This document shows, in pieces, positions 20,464-32,000 of a stretch of DNA of 64,000 nt. The DNA is taken from positions 744,001 through 808,000 of the forward strand of contig OY723315.1 of NCBI GenBank assembly GCA_963210315.1. Direction: 5' to 3'. The notes beneath the pieces are model-generated. The model made no database searches. It was not told where the DNA came from and saw only the letters and a program-made list of their open reading frames with translations. Numbering within the stretch: the stretch's first letter is position 1; every line of letters starts with the position of its first letter. Source of the stretch: Rhynchopus euleeides (taxonomy: Eukaryota; Euglenozoa; Diplonemea; Diplonemida; Diplonemidae). The position numbers were made by a program, and so were the translations under genes.

Positions 20464-22351
20464 ATGACGCGTGAGGAGACGCAGCACCCTGCCGAGGATG
20501 CTCAGCCCAGCCCCTCGCAGAGATCGCCGCAGGCCACGGCACAGGCAGCGGGCTCTGTTGAGGCAGAGGGGGATACAGCAGCGCCGTCTGCAGAGGTGCC
20601 TGCCGCTGGAGGCGTGAAGGCAAAATCAAAGCGCCGCCGAACTGACCAGCATGTGGACCCGGCACCCCCGTGTGGGGAGGGCAGTGCTGCGCCGGACGAG
20701 CCAACCGACGGCGCAGCCCCCGCCCTTTCCTCCGGGCCCGAGTCTGAATCCGAATCTGATAATGAGGAGCACGACCTCCTCGTGTGCCAGCAGTGCAAGT
20801 TTCCCCTCGCCTACGCTGCGGATATCGTGATGGAGAGGGCCGAGCAGGTGGGGGCCATGGTGTACCACTACCCACTGGAGCTGGATATGTGCTCACAGGA
20901 GATCCCCTGCTACTCCAGCGATAACCAACACGGGATGCGGTTTGATGTCGTGAGGGTATGCTTTGAGGTGGGGGTGGGAGTGGGAGTGGGGTTGCCCGTG
21001 TTGCTGTTATGCGCACATTCCGTCTGTGCTCTGAAGTGTGTGCCCTCAGTTCTGCCGGCCGTGTTGTGCACACCGCTATTCATCAGGCGAGAATGGGTTT
21101 TGGAAGTGGCAACAACTGCAGAGTTCAGCGAGTGGAGGAAGAGGGGGGTAGCGGAAGTTATGCTTTTCTGAATCCACAATCCATTGCACTGACCACACAA
21201 CACCATACGTCACAGGTGAAGCCGCATTCCTATATCACGGCCCACGGGCCTGAGAGTGACACCCATTCGTTCTTCCCGGGCTATGCCTGGACCTGCGTGA
21301 GCTGCGGGAGATGTTCAAAGCACCTGGGCTGGGGTTTCACCCCCACCCCCGTGCCTGCGGTGGCTGCGGCAGTTGCAGCTGCGGTGCTCATTGCTGCGCT
21401 AGAAGCGGCTTCTCCCGCGGCTGCCCTGCAGGTGGAACCAGCCCCTTCAGCCACAGAGGGGTTCGACTACTCGAAAACCTTCGACTTCTTTGGGTATGCC
21501 ACTCGTGTGTCCTGGGGATTCCCTGTTTGTAGTAAAGCGATCACACGGGCCTGTGTATCGGCTCTGTGGCTTACTTGTCCCTACTTTACCACCCTGTCGT
21601 GTTTGCCAACTGCGGTTCAACCACCAAGCCACTGACAGACAACTGCTACACACCCTCCCATTGTGCATTGATCTGCCTTGCACAGCATATCTGGTGTAGT
21701 GACTACAAAAAGGACTAACATTGCGAGAAGGTGCTGGGAGATTTACTTTTCCATTCACTCTCGACGATCAAACCCCCCCGCACGACACAGGCTTATCTTG
21801 ACAAAGATGTCACCCGGGCGGCGAACCAAACATGATGTTGTGGACGAGCGTGGTCGAATGCACGAGGACGTGGTATGTTTGGCATACGCTTTCCTTGAGC
21901 GAAGGAATACACATCCAGAGTGTATTCCTTGATACGTTCATGACGCCACAAGGCTATGCAGGCTTCTGCCCCTGCAGGGCCGAGTTTTGTCCGTGTTGTG
22001 GGACAGTGCCAAACACTCATGTCCACACATGACATCCGTGCACCCCGTGCGCACAAGCAAAACCCGAAATGTTTCGCACCGTCGAGTCAGAGCCGCGCCT
22101 CTTCCGCATCTCACAGCTTTTGTGGAACCACCTGTCAACGGCACCACTCACAGGTGGACTTCAACCCCACAGTGATGCTCACTGACGTCATGCGCATGGT
22201 CAGGCAGCTGCACAGCGCAACCTATGCAGGGGGCGGAGGTGCTTCTGCGTCCACACTGGCAGAGCAGCTGATGCAGGCGGCTGGCTTCCAGGAGAGCGAT
22301 GACGAGGAAGAATCCACACCTGCGGCACAGGATGACGACAGCACCAACTGA
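20464..22351 (+). CDS. CULT-domain (cereblon-type) protein, four exons
   Basis: Exons are 20464-20955, 21216-21493, 21791-21872 and 22154-22351 (349 residues). Introns begin GTATGC, GTATGC and GTATGT and end CACAG, and phases match. The N terminus is disordered and basic/acidic. The CULT domain follows: CQQC (108-111), NQHGMRFDVV, HSFFPGYAWT (181-190), the second CxxC (194-197), HLGWGF, and FFGL spanning the exon 2-3 junction, as in cereblon FWGLTR. The fold binds one zinc and, in cereblon, glutarimide-type ligands and C-terminal cyclic-imide degrons. The Lon domain and DDB1-binding region of cereblon are absent. An Ala-rich insert separates the second CxxC from the end of the domain. The C terminus is acidic. 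Intron 2 carries the dispersed repeat at 21613-21779. Confidence 0.82.
21613..21779 (+). repeat. Intron-associated dispersed repeat, full copy A
   Basis: About 165 bp, from CGGTTCAACCACCAAGCCAC to CTCTCGACGATCAAACCCC, nearly identical to 62250-62415. It lies in intron 2 of the CULT gene and ends 11 nt before the AG acceptor, in sense orientation. The stretch GGGAGATTTACTTTTCCATT and the GATCAAACC C-run recur in shorter copies at 2697, 48145, 49143 and 53968. Confidence 0.85.
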
Positions 22352-22464
22352 TGCCTCCCCAAGGGAAGGGTGTGAGGGGTGGGGAGCACGGGATTTCTCT
22401 GGCAGCAGCCCCGTGTCTCCGCCCCCCCCCCCCCCCCCCTTCCGCATGCTTCTCCCGCAGGGCA
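22352..22464. other. Spacer with a C-run; no gene seen
   Basis: This is short 3' flanking sequence of the CULT gene, containing an 18-base C-run near 22421-22438. Confidence 0.4.
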
Positions 22465-22632
22465 ATTCCTAACTATCGACCCATCGACCCACCAAAAACC
22501 GGTTTCCCCCCCCCACTTTTTCCATCGACCCATCGACCCACCGAATTTCTGGGTCGGTGGGTCGATGGGTTGATGGGTTGAGGGGATCGCCCCGTCGACC
22601 CATCGACCCGTCGACCCATCAACCCACCGACT
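22465..22632. repeat. CCCATCGA minisatellite with inverted halves
   Basis: CGACCCATCGACCCACC units are followed by CCACC-GAATTTCTGG-GTCGG and then GGTGGGTCGATGGGTTGATGG, forming a hairpin. CGACCCATCGACCCGTCG units resume after that. A single CATCGACCCAG relic lies at about 23200. No coding role was seen. Confidence 0.8.
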
Positions 22633-22667
22633 TTGACATGATATGGATCCTGTCAACCTGTGAACAG

Positions 22668-22858
22668 ATGTTCACTACCGTGGCCTCCGGCGGCTGGGGG
22701 GCTCCGCCCCCCAGACCCCCCTGTGGCGTGTCTTTGCGCGACAATTTACCACTCAGGATGCAGCCCATTTCACACCGAACCTGCGCCCGCCAGGAATAAA
22801 TGTTCGCTACCGTGGCCTCCGGCGGCTGGGGGGCAGAGCCCCCCAGACCCCCCTGTGC
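22668..22858 (+). repeat. Two direct copies of a 60-bp GC-rich palindromic repeat
   Basis: CTACCGTGGCCTCCGGCGGC followed by TGGGGGGC, a short variable centre, GCCCCCCAGACCCCCCTGT occurs at about 22673-22725 and 22808-22856. The centres are TCCG and AGAG. A third, inverted copy lies at about 48410-48475. The GGGGGGC/GCCCCCC dyad forms a small stem. Confidence 0.85.
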
Positions 22859-22859
22859 C

Positions 22860-24215
22860 CTATGTTTGTCCAGCAGGGACAGGCACCCCCCGTTTGAAAG
22901 GTAGCCTATTGGATCCTGCGTGTCATGCCATCTTGAACATGAGTTCATCACGCAGCTGTTTCAAAGGGAGTCCCAAAAAGTGCAAGCCCTGTGGGTCGAT
23001 GCTCTGTCATGCTGCCCGCCCCGTCAATCATGGGGAGGTCCTGCACCCCAAGGAAGTTGCAGATGCAATGGGCGCGAAGAAAACACGGGCCACCATGGAG
23101 CTGCTAGCTGAGCGAGCACGTTTCGCGCGCGAAGCGCGCGAAACTTTTTTTACCCCCCTTTTTGACAGTCTTTGCCCAGCCCCCCCCCCCTTTTTCCCCC
23201 CATCGACCCAGTTTTCCCCCGACCCTGGAAAGTTAGGAATACCCCTGCTTCTCCCGAGTCTCCTGGGTGGACCCCGTGTCAATATCTTCAACCCCCACCC
23301 CACCAATCACCCACCACCGCCGGGCTCCTGTTGTACACCGCCACCAAGCAGTGCTGCGTGGTTCTGGCCGCGAATATCAACAAACAATAGCACACTTGTT
23401 TTGTGGTGCCAACAATGCTCTGGCGGCATTTGCATATGGTGGGTGATTGGCTCGATGAAGTCCCAAAGAATGTGTGCGTGTGTGTGTGTGTGTGCGTTGT
23501 GCACGCCAGGTTTGCTTGCCTTGCCCGAATTCGTCTCAGCTAAGTAACGAAGGTGTATCGGAAACCTAAAGCGGGGGGGTGGGGGGGGGGTGGTGGTGGG
23601 GAAGGGTCAACGTTTGTTCTATCCATAACGCGAAACGAAAGGAGTAGACCCTGCGACTTGCTGTTATCCTTGTCGCAACACCCCCCTCCTGAGCGTGGTG
23701 CATCGGAGATCGTATCAAGTGCAGGCGCTCGGTGCGGTCTCCACAGCTGCAAAATAAATCGCGTGTGACTGTGAAGTGGAGATCACACGGAGCGAGAGTG
23801 ATTAGTGAATTCGCTATGAGTGCCAGAGCCACAATATGCATGTCTGTGTGGAATGCCGTTGTCCGTGCCACACTTAACATGCCTGCCTTCGCATCTGTTT
23901 CTAAGTTTGAAGCACATCGGCCTCTGCTGACCTGTGCTTATCGTCATTTCGCCAGCCCTCTTTCGAAGCAAGTTGGCACAGCGGGCGCACCGCAACCCGC
24001 CATCTCGAGTCGAGAGGGCGAATCCGCTAAACCTTGCCGGCAGAGAGGTGTGCTGTGCACGCACTGCTTTGCTAAAGGAGGGAATGCAAATCAATACGTA
24101 TTATGTCTGTCTGATGGTCAGGAGTCTGTTCAGCTCTAGCCCCACCCGCCCCCCACATCGTTCTGCATCAAAAAAAACCCTGATATCCCGCGCTGCACAC
24201 GCTGCCATGCTCGGG
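22860..24215. other. Repeat-rich spacer; no supported gene
   Basis: A protein-like stretch at 22936-23150 includes LHPKEVADAMG and ELLAERARFAREA and ends in a GCGCGCGAAGCGCGCG hairpin (23125-23142). It has no recognisable family or splice partners. A (GT)n run lies at 23477-23496. Other frames are short. Confidence 0.35.
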
Positions 24216-24737
24216 CGTAGCCTCTAATAATTTTACTAAGTCTCCGAAGCCATTTCTACTCAAAACCGCCTTGTCCTCCCGCCACCCGAAACCAGGCACT
24301 TCTGGGGGTCTCCCCCATCCTCTTCACCGCCCAAAGCACCCTTCCAGGAGGGGTTTCTGGGGTGTTCTGCATGAACAGGATCAGCCTGTAGATCAGCGCA
24401 GGCTGCTGGCACCTCTTTTGTCCCCGATGGCGACTTCGGGTCCGGGGAGGTGACCCATTTCCCCGGATACGGTGGGGTTTTGCTGGTGTACCTCACTTGG
24501 CCCGTCTGGGATCCCGCGAGAGACAGGGATAGGTCCCGGTTTCCATCATTTCGATTCTTCAAAATCCAAGGCGGAGCCAAATGTTTTCGGCGACAAACGG
24601 GTCTTCGCGAGCTGAAAATTTTCAGCAAAGTTTGGTGTTCTTCTCCTCTACACAGGGGATGACGATGCGAAACGCACCGTTTTTGGCACCTGTCGCGAAG
24701 GCCCCCGATATTTTATTAGGGTTCTGTTAGCTACGCC
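24216..24737. mobile_element. About 520-bp inverted-repeat element with GGGCGTAGC ends
   Basis: The left end GGCGTAGCCTCTAATAATTT and the right end ATTTTATTAGGGTTCTGTTAGCTACGCC are imperfect reverse complements. The interior has no reading frame. A related end lies at 16850-16955. No clear target duplication was seen, so boundaries are approximate. Confidence 0.55.
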
Positions 24738-24984
24738 CCTCCCCCCATCTCCCCACAAATCTTGCTGTTCTGCATCGCCTAGCCTTCGCCTGCACCAGCA
24801 GTTGCACTGCTGTGTGCCACCACACTGAACCAAACAACAAACAAAATAGTCCGACAGAAATTCAAACAAAGAAATCCAAAAAAGAAAGTCGTGTCGCACG
24901 GGTCCTGGACACCCCACTGCTGCACGGCACGTCATGTTTGTCGAGAATTCAAAACAAAAAAATCCAACGGAATAGGGTGATCCA

Positions 24985-25027
24985 GGGTGGGGTGGGGTGG
25001 GGGGTCATGCCACCCTTTTGGCCTCTT
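24985..25027 (+). repeat. Relic end of the G-tract element family
   Basis: GGGGGGTCATGCCACCCTTTT is close to the GGGGGGTCAAATGCCACCCT end of the 725-1881 fold-back element. Similarity stops after about 30 bp, and no second end is evident. Confidence 0.45.
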
Positions 25028-25484
25028 TCCCCTCCCCCCTCGTGGATCTCCCCTAAGGGAAAACCCCCCATTCCGCAGTCAGAGGTAACAGATGAGGTAG
25101 GGATCTCAGGTCGATTCGCCCCCCCCCCCCCCCAGGCATACAGTGCATCCGAATCGGATCCGATACATTATCGGACGATTATCGGATGATTATCGGACGA
25201 TTATCGGATCCGATAATCATCCGATAATTTTTTTTGGGTGGGTTTTTCCACCAGAAAATGTTACCAATATTCTGCCTGATCAGGGTCAGTGCTGGCGCGG
25301 GGTGGTCGATTCATGTAGCCTCTCTTTGCATTCTCTGGACCACCTCGAAGGGTGCACCACGAGCCAAGCATCCAAGCATGGGGACTAGGCTGGAAACTGA
25401 TTCAGTCATTGGAGGATTCTTCATATTCCTGGATTTCCCGAATTTCCTGGATTTCCCCCGGCCCCTTAGGCGATTTCAGGGCGG

Positions 25485-25765
25485 ACAGGGCGGACACATG
25501 CCCGGACCCGGAAATCCGGGTGTCCGGATGTCCGGGTCCAATTTTGACCCCCCCCCCCCCCCCCCGGACATTTCCCGAATTTCCCGCCCGGACATGTCCG
25601 CCCGGACATCCGGACATCCAGAAATGTCCGCCCCGGACAGGGCGGACATGTCCGGGCGGACATTTTCTGGTGTCCGGATGTCCGGGCGGACATGTCCGGA
25701 CCCGGAAATTCGGGAAATCCAATTTTGACCCCCCCCCCCCCCCCCCCCCGGACATGTCCGGCCAG
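25485..25765. repeat. CCGGACATGTCCGG minisatellite
   Basis: Irregular, partly inverted repeats of GGACATGTCCGG and GGAAATTCGGGAA blocks flank two long C-runs (about 25550-25565 and 25731-25749). The palindromic unit lets the array fold on itself in many registers. It lies inside the 25.1-27.9 kb composite. Confidence 0.8.
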
Positions 25766-25842
25766 GACCTCAATAGTTTGATTTTTGGTCCAGAAAATAG
25801 TTTGAAATTTTTTGAAATCTGGGTGCCCAAAAAAAATTCCTA

Positions 25843-26240
25843 AGACCGGCGATTTGTAGGGGGACCCTTTCGAATTTTTTTTTGGAGAAGGGTAAATTGA
25901 ACGTTTTTGGCCAAATGAAGCCACTGCGACCATTCCCGGGCCTCGGAAATCAGATTTTTGCCCCTCAAATGCGGTGCCGGTCCGGACAAAAAACCGAAAA
26001 AACCGTGAAAAATGGCCCATTTTCCCCAGCCAAAAATGGGCCAAAAATGCCCCCCGGACACCCCCAGAGACATGTCCTAATCCGGGGTGCCAGTAGGGGG
26101 GACCTTTCGAATTTTTTTTCGAGGAGAGGTCAATTGAACGTTTTTGGACATCTGAGGCCACTGCGACCATTCCCAGGCCTCGGAAATGAGATTTTTGGCC
26201 CTTAAATGGGGTACCGGTCCCCACGAAATTCCGAAAAATT
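25843..26240 (+). repeat. Tandem duplicate of the dispersed 130-bp module (copies 2 and 3)
   Basis: Two copies about 240 bp apart share GGGGGACC, TTTCGAATTTTTTTT, AATTGAACGTTTTTGG, GCCACTGCGACCATTCCC and CCTCGGAAAT. Copy 1 lies at 3645-3790 in another element. This shows sequence exchange between element families or a common ancestry of their interiors. Confidence 0.7.
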
Positions 26241-27366
26241 CATGAAAATCGAAAGGTCCCACGCACCAAATTCTGCCCAAAAATCGTCAAAAATGGACAT
26301 GTCATATGCAGCAATGGGGCACCAATCACTCCCCAAATTTTGCTCAATGATTCCACGGCAAGCCAGATTTTCTGATCAATTCGTTTGTTTGAGCATGTTC
26401 CTGGCCCTTGTTTGGAAAGTAGATGACCCCTGGCTGGAGAGGACGGTTGTGCTTGACCGGACGGAGAGAGAACCTTCTCCATAACCACCTCCACTCCACA
26501 ATGCCACAAGTGGCAGGAAGGCCGGGTGTTACAGGCCTCAACCAGGGTTCCAAGGCTCTCCACTTCCTGGCTGCGTCAGGGATCACCGGGTACAGCGAGC
26601 AGGATTCCCTGTCCTGACACCCCAGCATGTACCACCGGAAGAACCCGAAACAGCAGCCCCCCCTCATGGGGGTTGCAAGAGGCACGGAAATCGTTCAAAT
26701 CGGACCAAGTCCGAAAATTCGGCACTTTCTTGGGTACAAATTGCGGTCCGAAATTTTCCGATTCCTTGAAAAAAGGCTAATTCTGTAAGGGGGACCTTTT
26801 CGAATTTTTTTTCGGGCACTTTTTCCACAAGGAAATGTCCGCCCTGTCCGCTACTGTCCACTACCGATTTCAAGGATCCTCCATTGAAATAGATGGGCAT
26901 CCACGGCGCAAGTGCAGGTGCAGCTGTGCTGCATTCTTGAGGGCTCACGCTACGGCAAAAACCACGCCCTCATCCAAACGTGCAAGGGCTGAGCCAAGGC
27001 GTCAACCCCTTCGGCCTCGTCAGCGCCCCAGGAACACAGGCCCCGTCATTGGTTTTCGACGACGATGGAGATGATGACCCGTGCCGCGCGCACACCAGCC
27101 AACAATGCCCCGGTGCTAGGGACGGGGCCGAGGGGGGTGGTGTGGCAGGGAAGTGCACGGGACTCGATGCTGGGAGGGCTTGGCGCGCGAAGCGCGCCAA
27201 GCCAGCAAATCCGCCCCCAAAAAAATATTTGAAAAATCCATTCGACCGGGCACCGGTCGAGCGCGCCAGCACTGATCAGGGTTAGGGTTGTTACAACCCC
27301 CTGGCAAGCGAGCCTTCGACCGAAGGACCGGAAAGTGTTACAACAATCCCCGTGGCTATTTAGTCA

Positions 27367-27627
27367 ATGCCAGATTTTCGAAAACCAACGCCCCAGGGAT
27401 ACCTGCAGGACAAGGGCGCCAGTACCGCTGACTACGCGGTGGTCCCGACGGAAGCGCGCGACGCGGTGGTGGAGCGGGGGTCGGGGATGCAGGACGAGCT
27501 CCCTCGGGTGCACCCTCACTGTGCAACTCAGCTGGCAGCTCTGATGAGCTGCGGCTGCACGACTCCACTAAAACTCAAAAAAATATCAAGCGTGGGGTCT
27601 GGGGGGTTTCTCGTGAGGCAGAAATGA
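27367..27627 (+). pseudogene. Possible captured gene fragment with a CX9C motif
   Basis: ATG 27367 opens 86 codons starting MPDFRKPTPQGYLQDKGAS; the first 65 look like ordinary protein and contain CATQLAALMSC, an exact CX9C. Twin CX9C proteins are small mitochondrial intermembrane-space or mitoribosomal proteins (for example CHCHD and mS37 types), but the second CX9C is missing here. The rest of the frame is low-complexity. Its position inside an inverted-repeat composite suggests transposon capture of a host exon. The function is unproven. Confidence 0.35.
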
Positions 27628-27856
27628 CGACAAAAGGGGAAAAGAGTGTGTTCTGGTGCCCACAACGCACACGAACACTGATTATCGGATGATTATCGGA
27701 TGTCCGATAATGACCGATAATGTCCGATAATCATCCGATAATCGTCCGATAATGTCCGATAATGCCCGATAATGTCCGATTCGGATCCGATAATTTGGGA
27801 TTTTCCCCAAAAATCCGATAATGCCCGATAACCGATTCGGATGCACTGTATGCCTA

Positions 27857-29011
27857 GGGGGGGGGTATATGTGCGTGAGAAACCCGAATTTTTGACATAT
27901 GCGAAAACGGCACCTAAGTCGACATCCAACCATACAAAGTGGTCCAAAACACCCCAGAAACACCTACAGGGCACTTTGGTGACCCCCAGTGCCCTCTGGG
28001 GGCCACTCATCTGCCATGCTCATTTTCCTGCCTAGGTTTGGTACCTGGCCTAGGTACCAGGCATAGCCACCCACACTGATACAACGTATTGTGCGGAATA
28101 TGGTTGGCTCTTCGGTCAAACCATGTCCCATTTGATATCCCATGCACATGCGGGGGTATCCCGCGTGACTTGGTGATGATATCCTGCGGATTCTGACCTC
28201 CATATCCCGCAGAGATGGCCCTGTCTCCCGGGGGGCATATGGCGGATGGTGGCAGGGATATCCCATTTTCATATATCCCGCTGGGTCCCACATGTCCTGG
28301 TTGCATGCCTGTACTGACAATACTCCCGCAAGCAATCAGATGTTGCAAAGACATAGACTCAGAGACGCTGTGGACGATGACACCAATAATCAGAGATATG
28401 CTTCCTGCCTCGAATGGAGCCTGGCCTAGGCAACTGGTGCAGCTGTGACACCAACAGAAAGAGCCACAGAGAAAGAGAGGGTGCTAGGTTGGTGCTGACT
28501 GAGTCTGAACTAGAAGAGGGCAGAGATGTGTGTCACGTCAGCGGACTCTCGGACTAAGTGGGATGACGCATGTGAGCGTCGTTTTGCCCAGAATAAAGGC
28601 TAATTGACGTACAAACAGGCCCACAGGAGATGGGCTGCAAGTTTGAGGGTCAAAAATATCCTTTCTCGGAAGAGAACGGGTCTGGTGGACCCTGCCCTCG
28701 ATCCAGAATGCACCCCCCCACACCCCTCGGCATTGCCAGACACCAAAACCCCTGAAAATAGATGCCCACTGTTCGCAAAAATCTGAACATCTCTCCCACA
28801 GGGATGGCCCAGGTACCAAACCTAGGCAGAAAATTTTGACGTCACAAAAAAGCCTCCAGAGGTGCCATGAGGGGGTCTGGTGTGTCGGATAGGGGGTGAT
28901 ATCGGTGTTCTGGGGTGGTTGGTGGGGGTTTTGACGGCCGGTACGTCAAAAGAAGTCGATGTTCAAAAATGTGGTGTTTCTCACGCTTTTTAAAGGGCAT
29001 ATACCCCTCCC
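27857..29011. mobile_element. 1.16-kb inverted-repeat element with G-tract ends and TA flanks
   Basis: The left end GGGGGGGGGTATATGTGCGTGAGAAA and the right end, read on the minus strand (GGGAGGGGTATATGCCC then AAGCGTGAGAAA), match imperfectly. Similarity continues inward for about 180 bp, including AACACCCCAGAA and TGCCTAGGTTTGGTACCTG (28030 and 28810, inverted). TA flanks both ends (27855-27856, 29012-29013). The interior has GGGATATCCC-type palindromes and no gene. The length nearly equals that of the 725-1881 element, and the ends are alike. Confidence 0.75.
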
Positions 29012-29013
29012 TA

Positions 29014-32000
29014 CCCCCCCCCCCCCCCACCCCCACCCCACACCTCTTCCCTCGCTTTGCTTTGCCGTGCCGTGCCTTGCCTTCCCACCCGGGTCAAGGG
29101 ACGGGAGGTTTGGAGCCCTGAGTTGCGTGAGTTCAGACGCGCTGCCGCCGTGCTGCAGTCACCCCGTTGTTCGTGAGGCACCCGCCCCACAGACACGGGA
29201 GGCACATGCCGGTTGAGCCTCCAAGCTCATCCAGAACATTGTGCTCGGCTAGTGGGTCAGGGTGGGGTGGGCGGGGTCTGGGGCAGGGACGCACAGCAGG
29301 ACATCCAAAAGCGCAGTGCCAGGGTTCAAAGCAATCGCGTTTTGATCCTTGTGCCTCGCTGGGCCTGGGGGGAAGGGAGGGCGGTTGGGGAGCTGCGGGT
29401 GGGCGGGTGGGGTGGGGTGGGCTTGCCGAAGGACGACCAACGCTGGCTGTGCCGTGCTGGGGACTCGCTGACGTACTACCATACCGCTGGTTGGCCTCAC
29501 AGCCATCCGGCGATGACTCTGGGAGGGAATGGGTAATGGGCAGCTCACGCTCTGTGGCACTCCTACTGCTGGTGGGTCGCAGCTGCACTGTGCCCGGGGA
29601 ACACACTGCTTCTCCCTACCCCGAGGTTCCGCCCGGGCGGGGAGGGGACGGAGGTGTGTGGGAGGGGGGGGGGGTTCGTCGAGGGGAGGGGAGGGGCTGC
29701 GGGGTGGGCTGGAGGCCGTGGAGGGCTGTGTTGGGGGGTGCCTAGGCAATACGGGGATGAGGTTCCCTCGTATTGCATTATTATGGTGTGTACTACTGTA
29801 TACGGGTTGTGGCTTGGGTTTGATGAGCTTCCTCAGACGATTTCGGAACAGGGTCTGGTATCGCACAGAGAGGTTTGTTTCCTGGCACATTTGGGCCACT
29901 GGTATCTGGGTTCGCCGTATGCATCACCCAGCTCAATAACACGTCTCTCCGGTTCTCCCGCTCTCGGTTCCTCCTGCAAAGGCTGCTGCGACCGCAGGTT
30001 CATGCCTGCAACAGGAACCCGCGCATCATCTGTTTTGAGAAAGCGCCCTCCTGCCGTTCGCAAGCCATCTGAGGCCCCAGGGTTGTGTGAGCCGTGTTCT
30101 GTTGTTCGTGGGGACTGTTCCTGCCCCCACAGGTACGTTTCTCTCGGCCCTGCGCAGACCGCCACCGCAGCTGAAGCCCGCGGGTTCCGGCAATTTTTTT
30201 CTCGTTGGTGGTATTCGAGAAAAGAGGCCTTCTAGCTTGCAGTATTCGTCCTCCTCAGCACGCTTCAACAGGTGATCTGAGCGGGCCAACGTCCCGTTTG
30301 ACAGCATGAGTATCCTTGGCAGCCTGTATTGTGGTTGACCCTGGCCATCCATGTAAATTGATAATGCCTTGTGGTTGACCCGTGTCCAGTCCGACGTCTC
30401 TATCTCTTCAACCCCCTGTTCGTATTTACCCTGGTCTGATTCGGATTCTCATAGGAGTTCCTCCCTTACGGCCGTCCTCTTCTCGACCTGGTTACAGTGG
30501 GGTTCTAACCCGTGCAGGGTTGTCATTATATTCGCTATGCTATGCCCCCAAAGTCAATGGGGATCATCCTTGTGCTGCCCTCTACCCCCAAGCCCTGGCC
30601 GGTGTAATTTTCCTCGTCCCCCGACACAGCACGCAGTGGGTTCGTGCTCACACACACAGGGTCTGCCCTTCCCGAGTCAGAGCGTCGAGAGAATCATGCC
30701 CTCTCGTGTCGCATACTCATCCTCTTGGACTTGCGAGCCAAGGATCAGCTCGACTGCCTCACCAATTTCTCCTTCTTTGCGGGGGTCAGTGCCGCATGGC
30801 GTCCGCCAGTCTCTCTTGTGTGCACCTTCGTCGTTGGTGCTTCGTGCGAGAATTTTTTTTCCAGAACAGCCTTGTCTGATGTTTCCTTCAGCACCCTTCT
30901 GATGCGATTTCTGAGTTGGCCATAGCAGGTGTGCCCACAATCTATAGCGCACGCCTCTTGGGGAGATCTGTGCGGCGAGCTGGGTACTTCTCAGTCGATA
31001 AAATCACTGAAGGCGGCTGCGGGTACCGCCCACACAGCGAACACCTGGAGGGTCTCTAGATGCGCACTCGCACAAGGATAATCACGTCATCCAACAAACC
31101 TCTCGTCAGGAACGTTCACCGTCGGGCCGCGTCACCCGCACCTTCACCCTCAGTCACACTGTGCACGTGGCCTGCACATCTTGCAACCGGTTCAGCATGA
31201 GTCAGTTTGGGTATCCTGCCGCTTTCCGGTGTTCCATGACGCTGATGATCCTCTCTGGGTACTTTGAGCTCATCCCGTCAAGCAGGTGAAGTAGCGACAC
31301 ACCTTCCTCAAAACCTTTCCATACCAGACCCAAGTGAGTGTGATTCATTATCACGGAATATCCCTGTTTGGGCGACTCGAGGTGCATGCAGGCAAAGTCC
31401 CGGGAGGATGTCTGTCATCAGAGATGTTTAAGTGTGCGTCCACTGGTTGCTCCTCGTGGCCTTGACCCCTTCCGGTCAGTGCACTAGATCCGTCCTGGTT
31501 AACCTTTACCCCTTAACGCGGTTGTATCTGCTTGAGACAGGCTCTCCAGAAAACAACCGGCCTGACGCTTGCCACGGCGCAACAGCGGTTGATGCGATCC
31601 CGAAGTCGTCTCTGGACATGCTCCTTTCCATTCAGCCTCTGACAAGGGCTGCTCAGCCTGTCCCGTCGCAAGCGCCCTCATGTGCTATTATGCGCAGCGT
31701 CCTTCCGTTTTGTGTCGGTGGGGTCGGTGATTGTAAATCGCGCATTCAGAACTAGTCCCATTTATGGCCATGGGGTCTAGCTATCAGCCACCTGGCGTGG
31801 ATCTGTGATCCTGCACCCGGTCCTGCAGGTGTCGTGACGTGCTGAAGTCGTCTCAGCCTCCTCCACTACAGTGATACTGATGTGGTGTCGTTCTTGAGCT
31901 CGCTGCGTGCATGCCGTCTTCTTTGGCAGTTCGCAAGGAGATGACGTAGTCGGAGTGGTACAGCAGGGCCTGCAGGTATCGTTGGTATTGTTGAGTCGCA

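Larger units (their letters stand above)
25125..27856. mobile_element. About 2.7-kb composite bounded by inverted ATCGGA repeats
   Basis: The left edge AGGCATACAGTGCATCCGAA then ATCGGATGATTATCGGACG-type units (25125-25230) mirrors the right edge, where TCCGATAATCATCCGATAAT-type units end in TTCGGATGCACTGTATGCC (27680-27854). Between them are a CCGGACATGTCCGG minisatellite, a duplicated 130-bp module, a GCGCGCGAAGCGCGC hairpin (27184-27200) and a short coding fragment (27367-27627). No transposase was seen. It may be a single large non-autonomous element or nested insertions. Confidence 0.55.

Noticed and set aside
30369-30902. 177-codon plus-strand frame
   Set aside because: Ser/Pro/Leu-rich with overlapping alternatives in other phases, no motif and no splice context.
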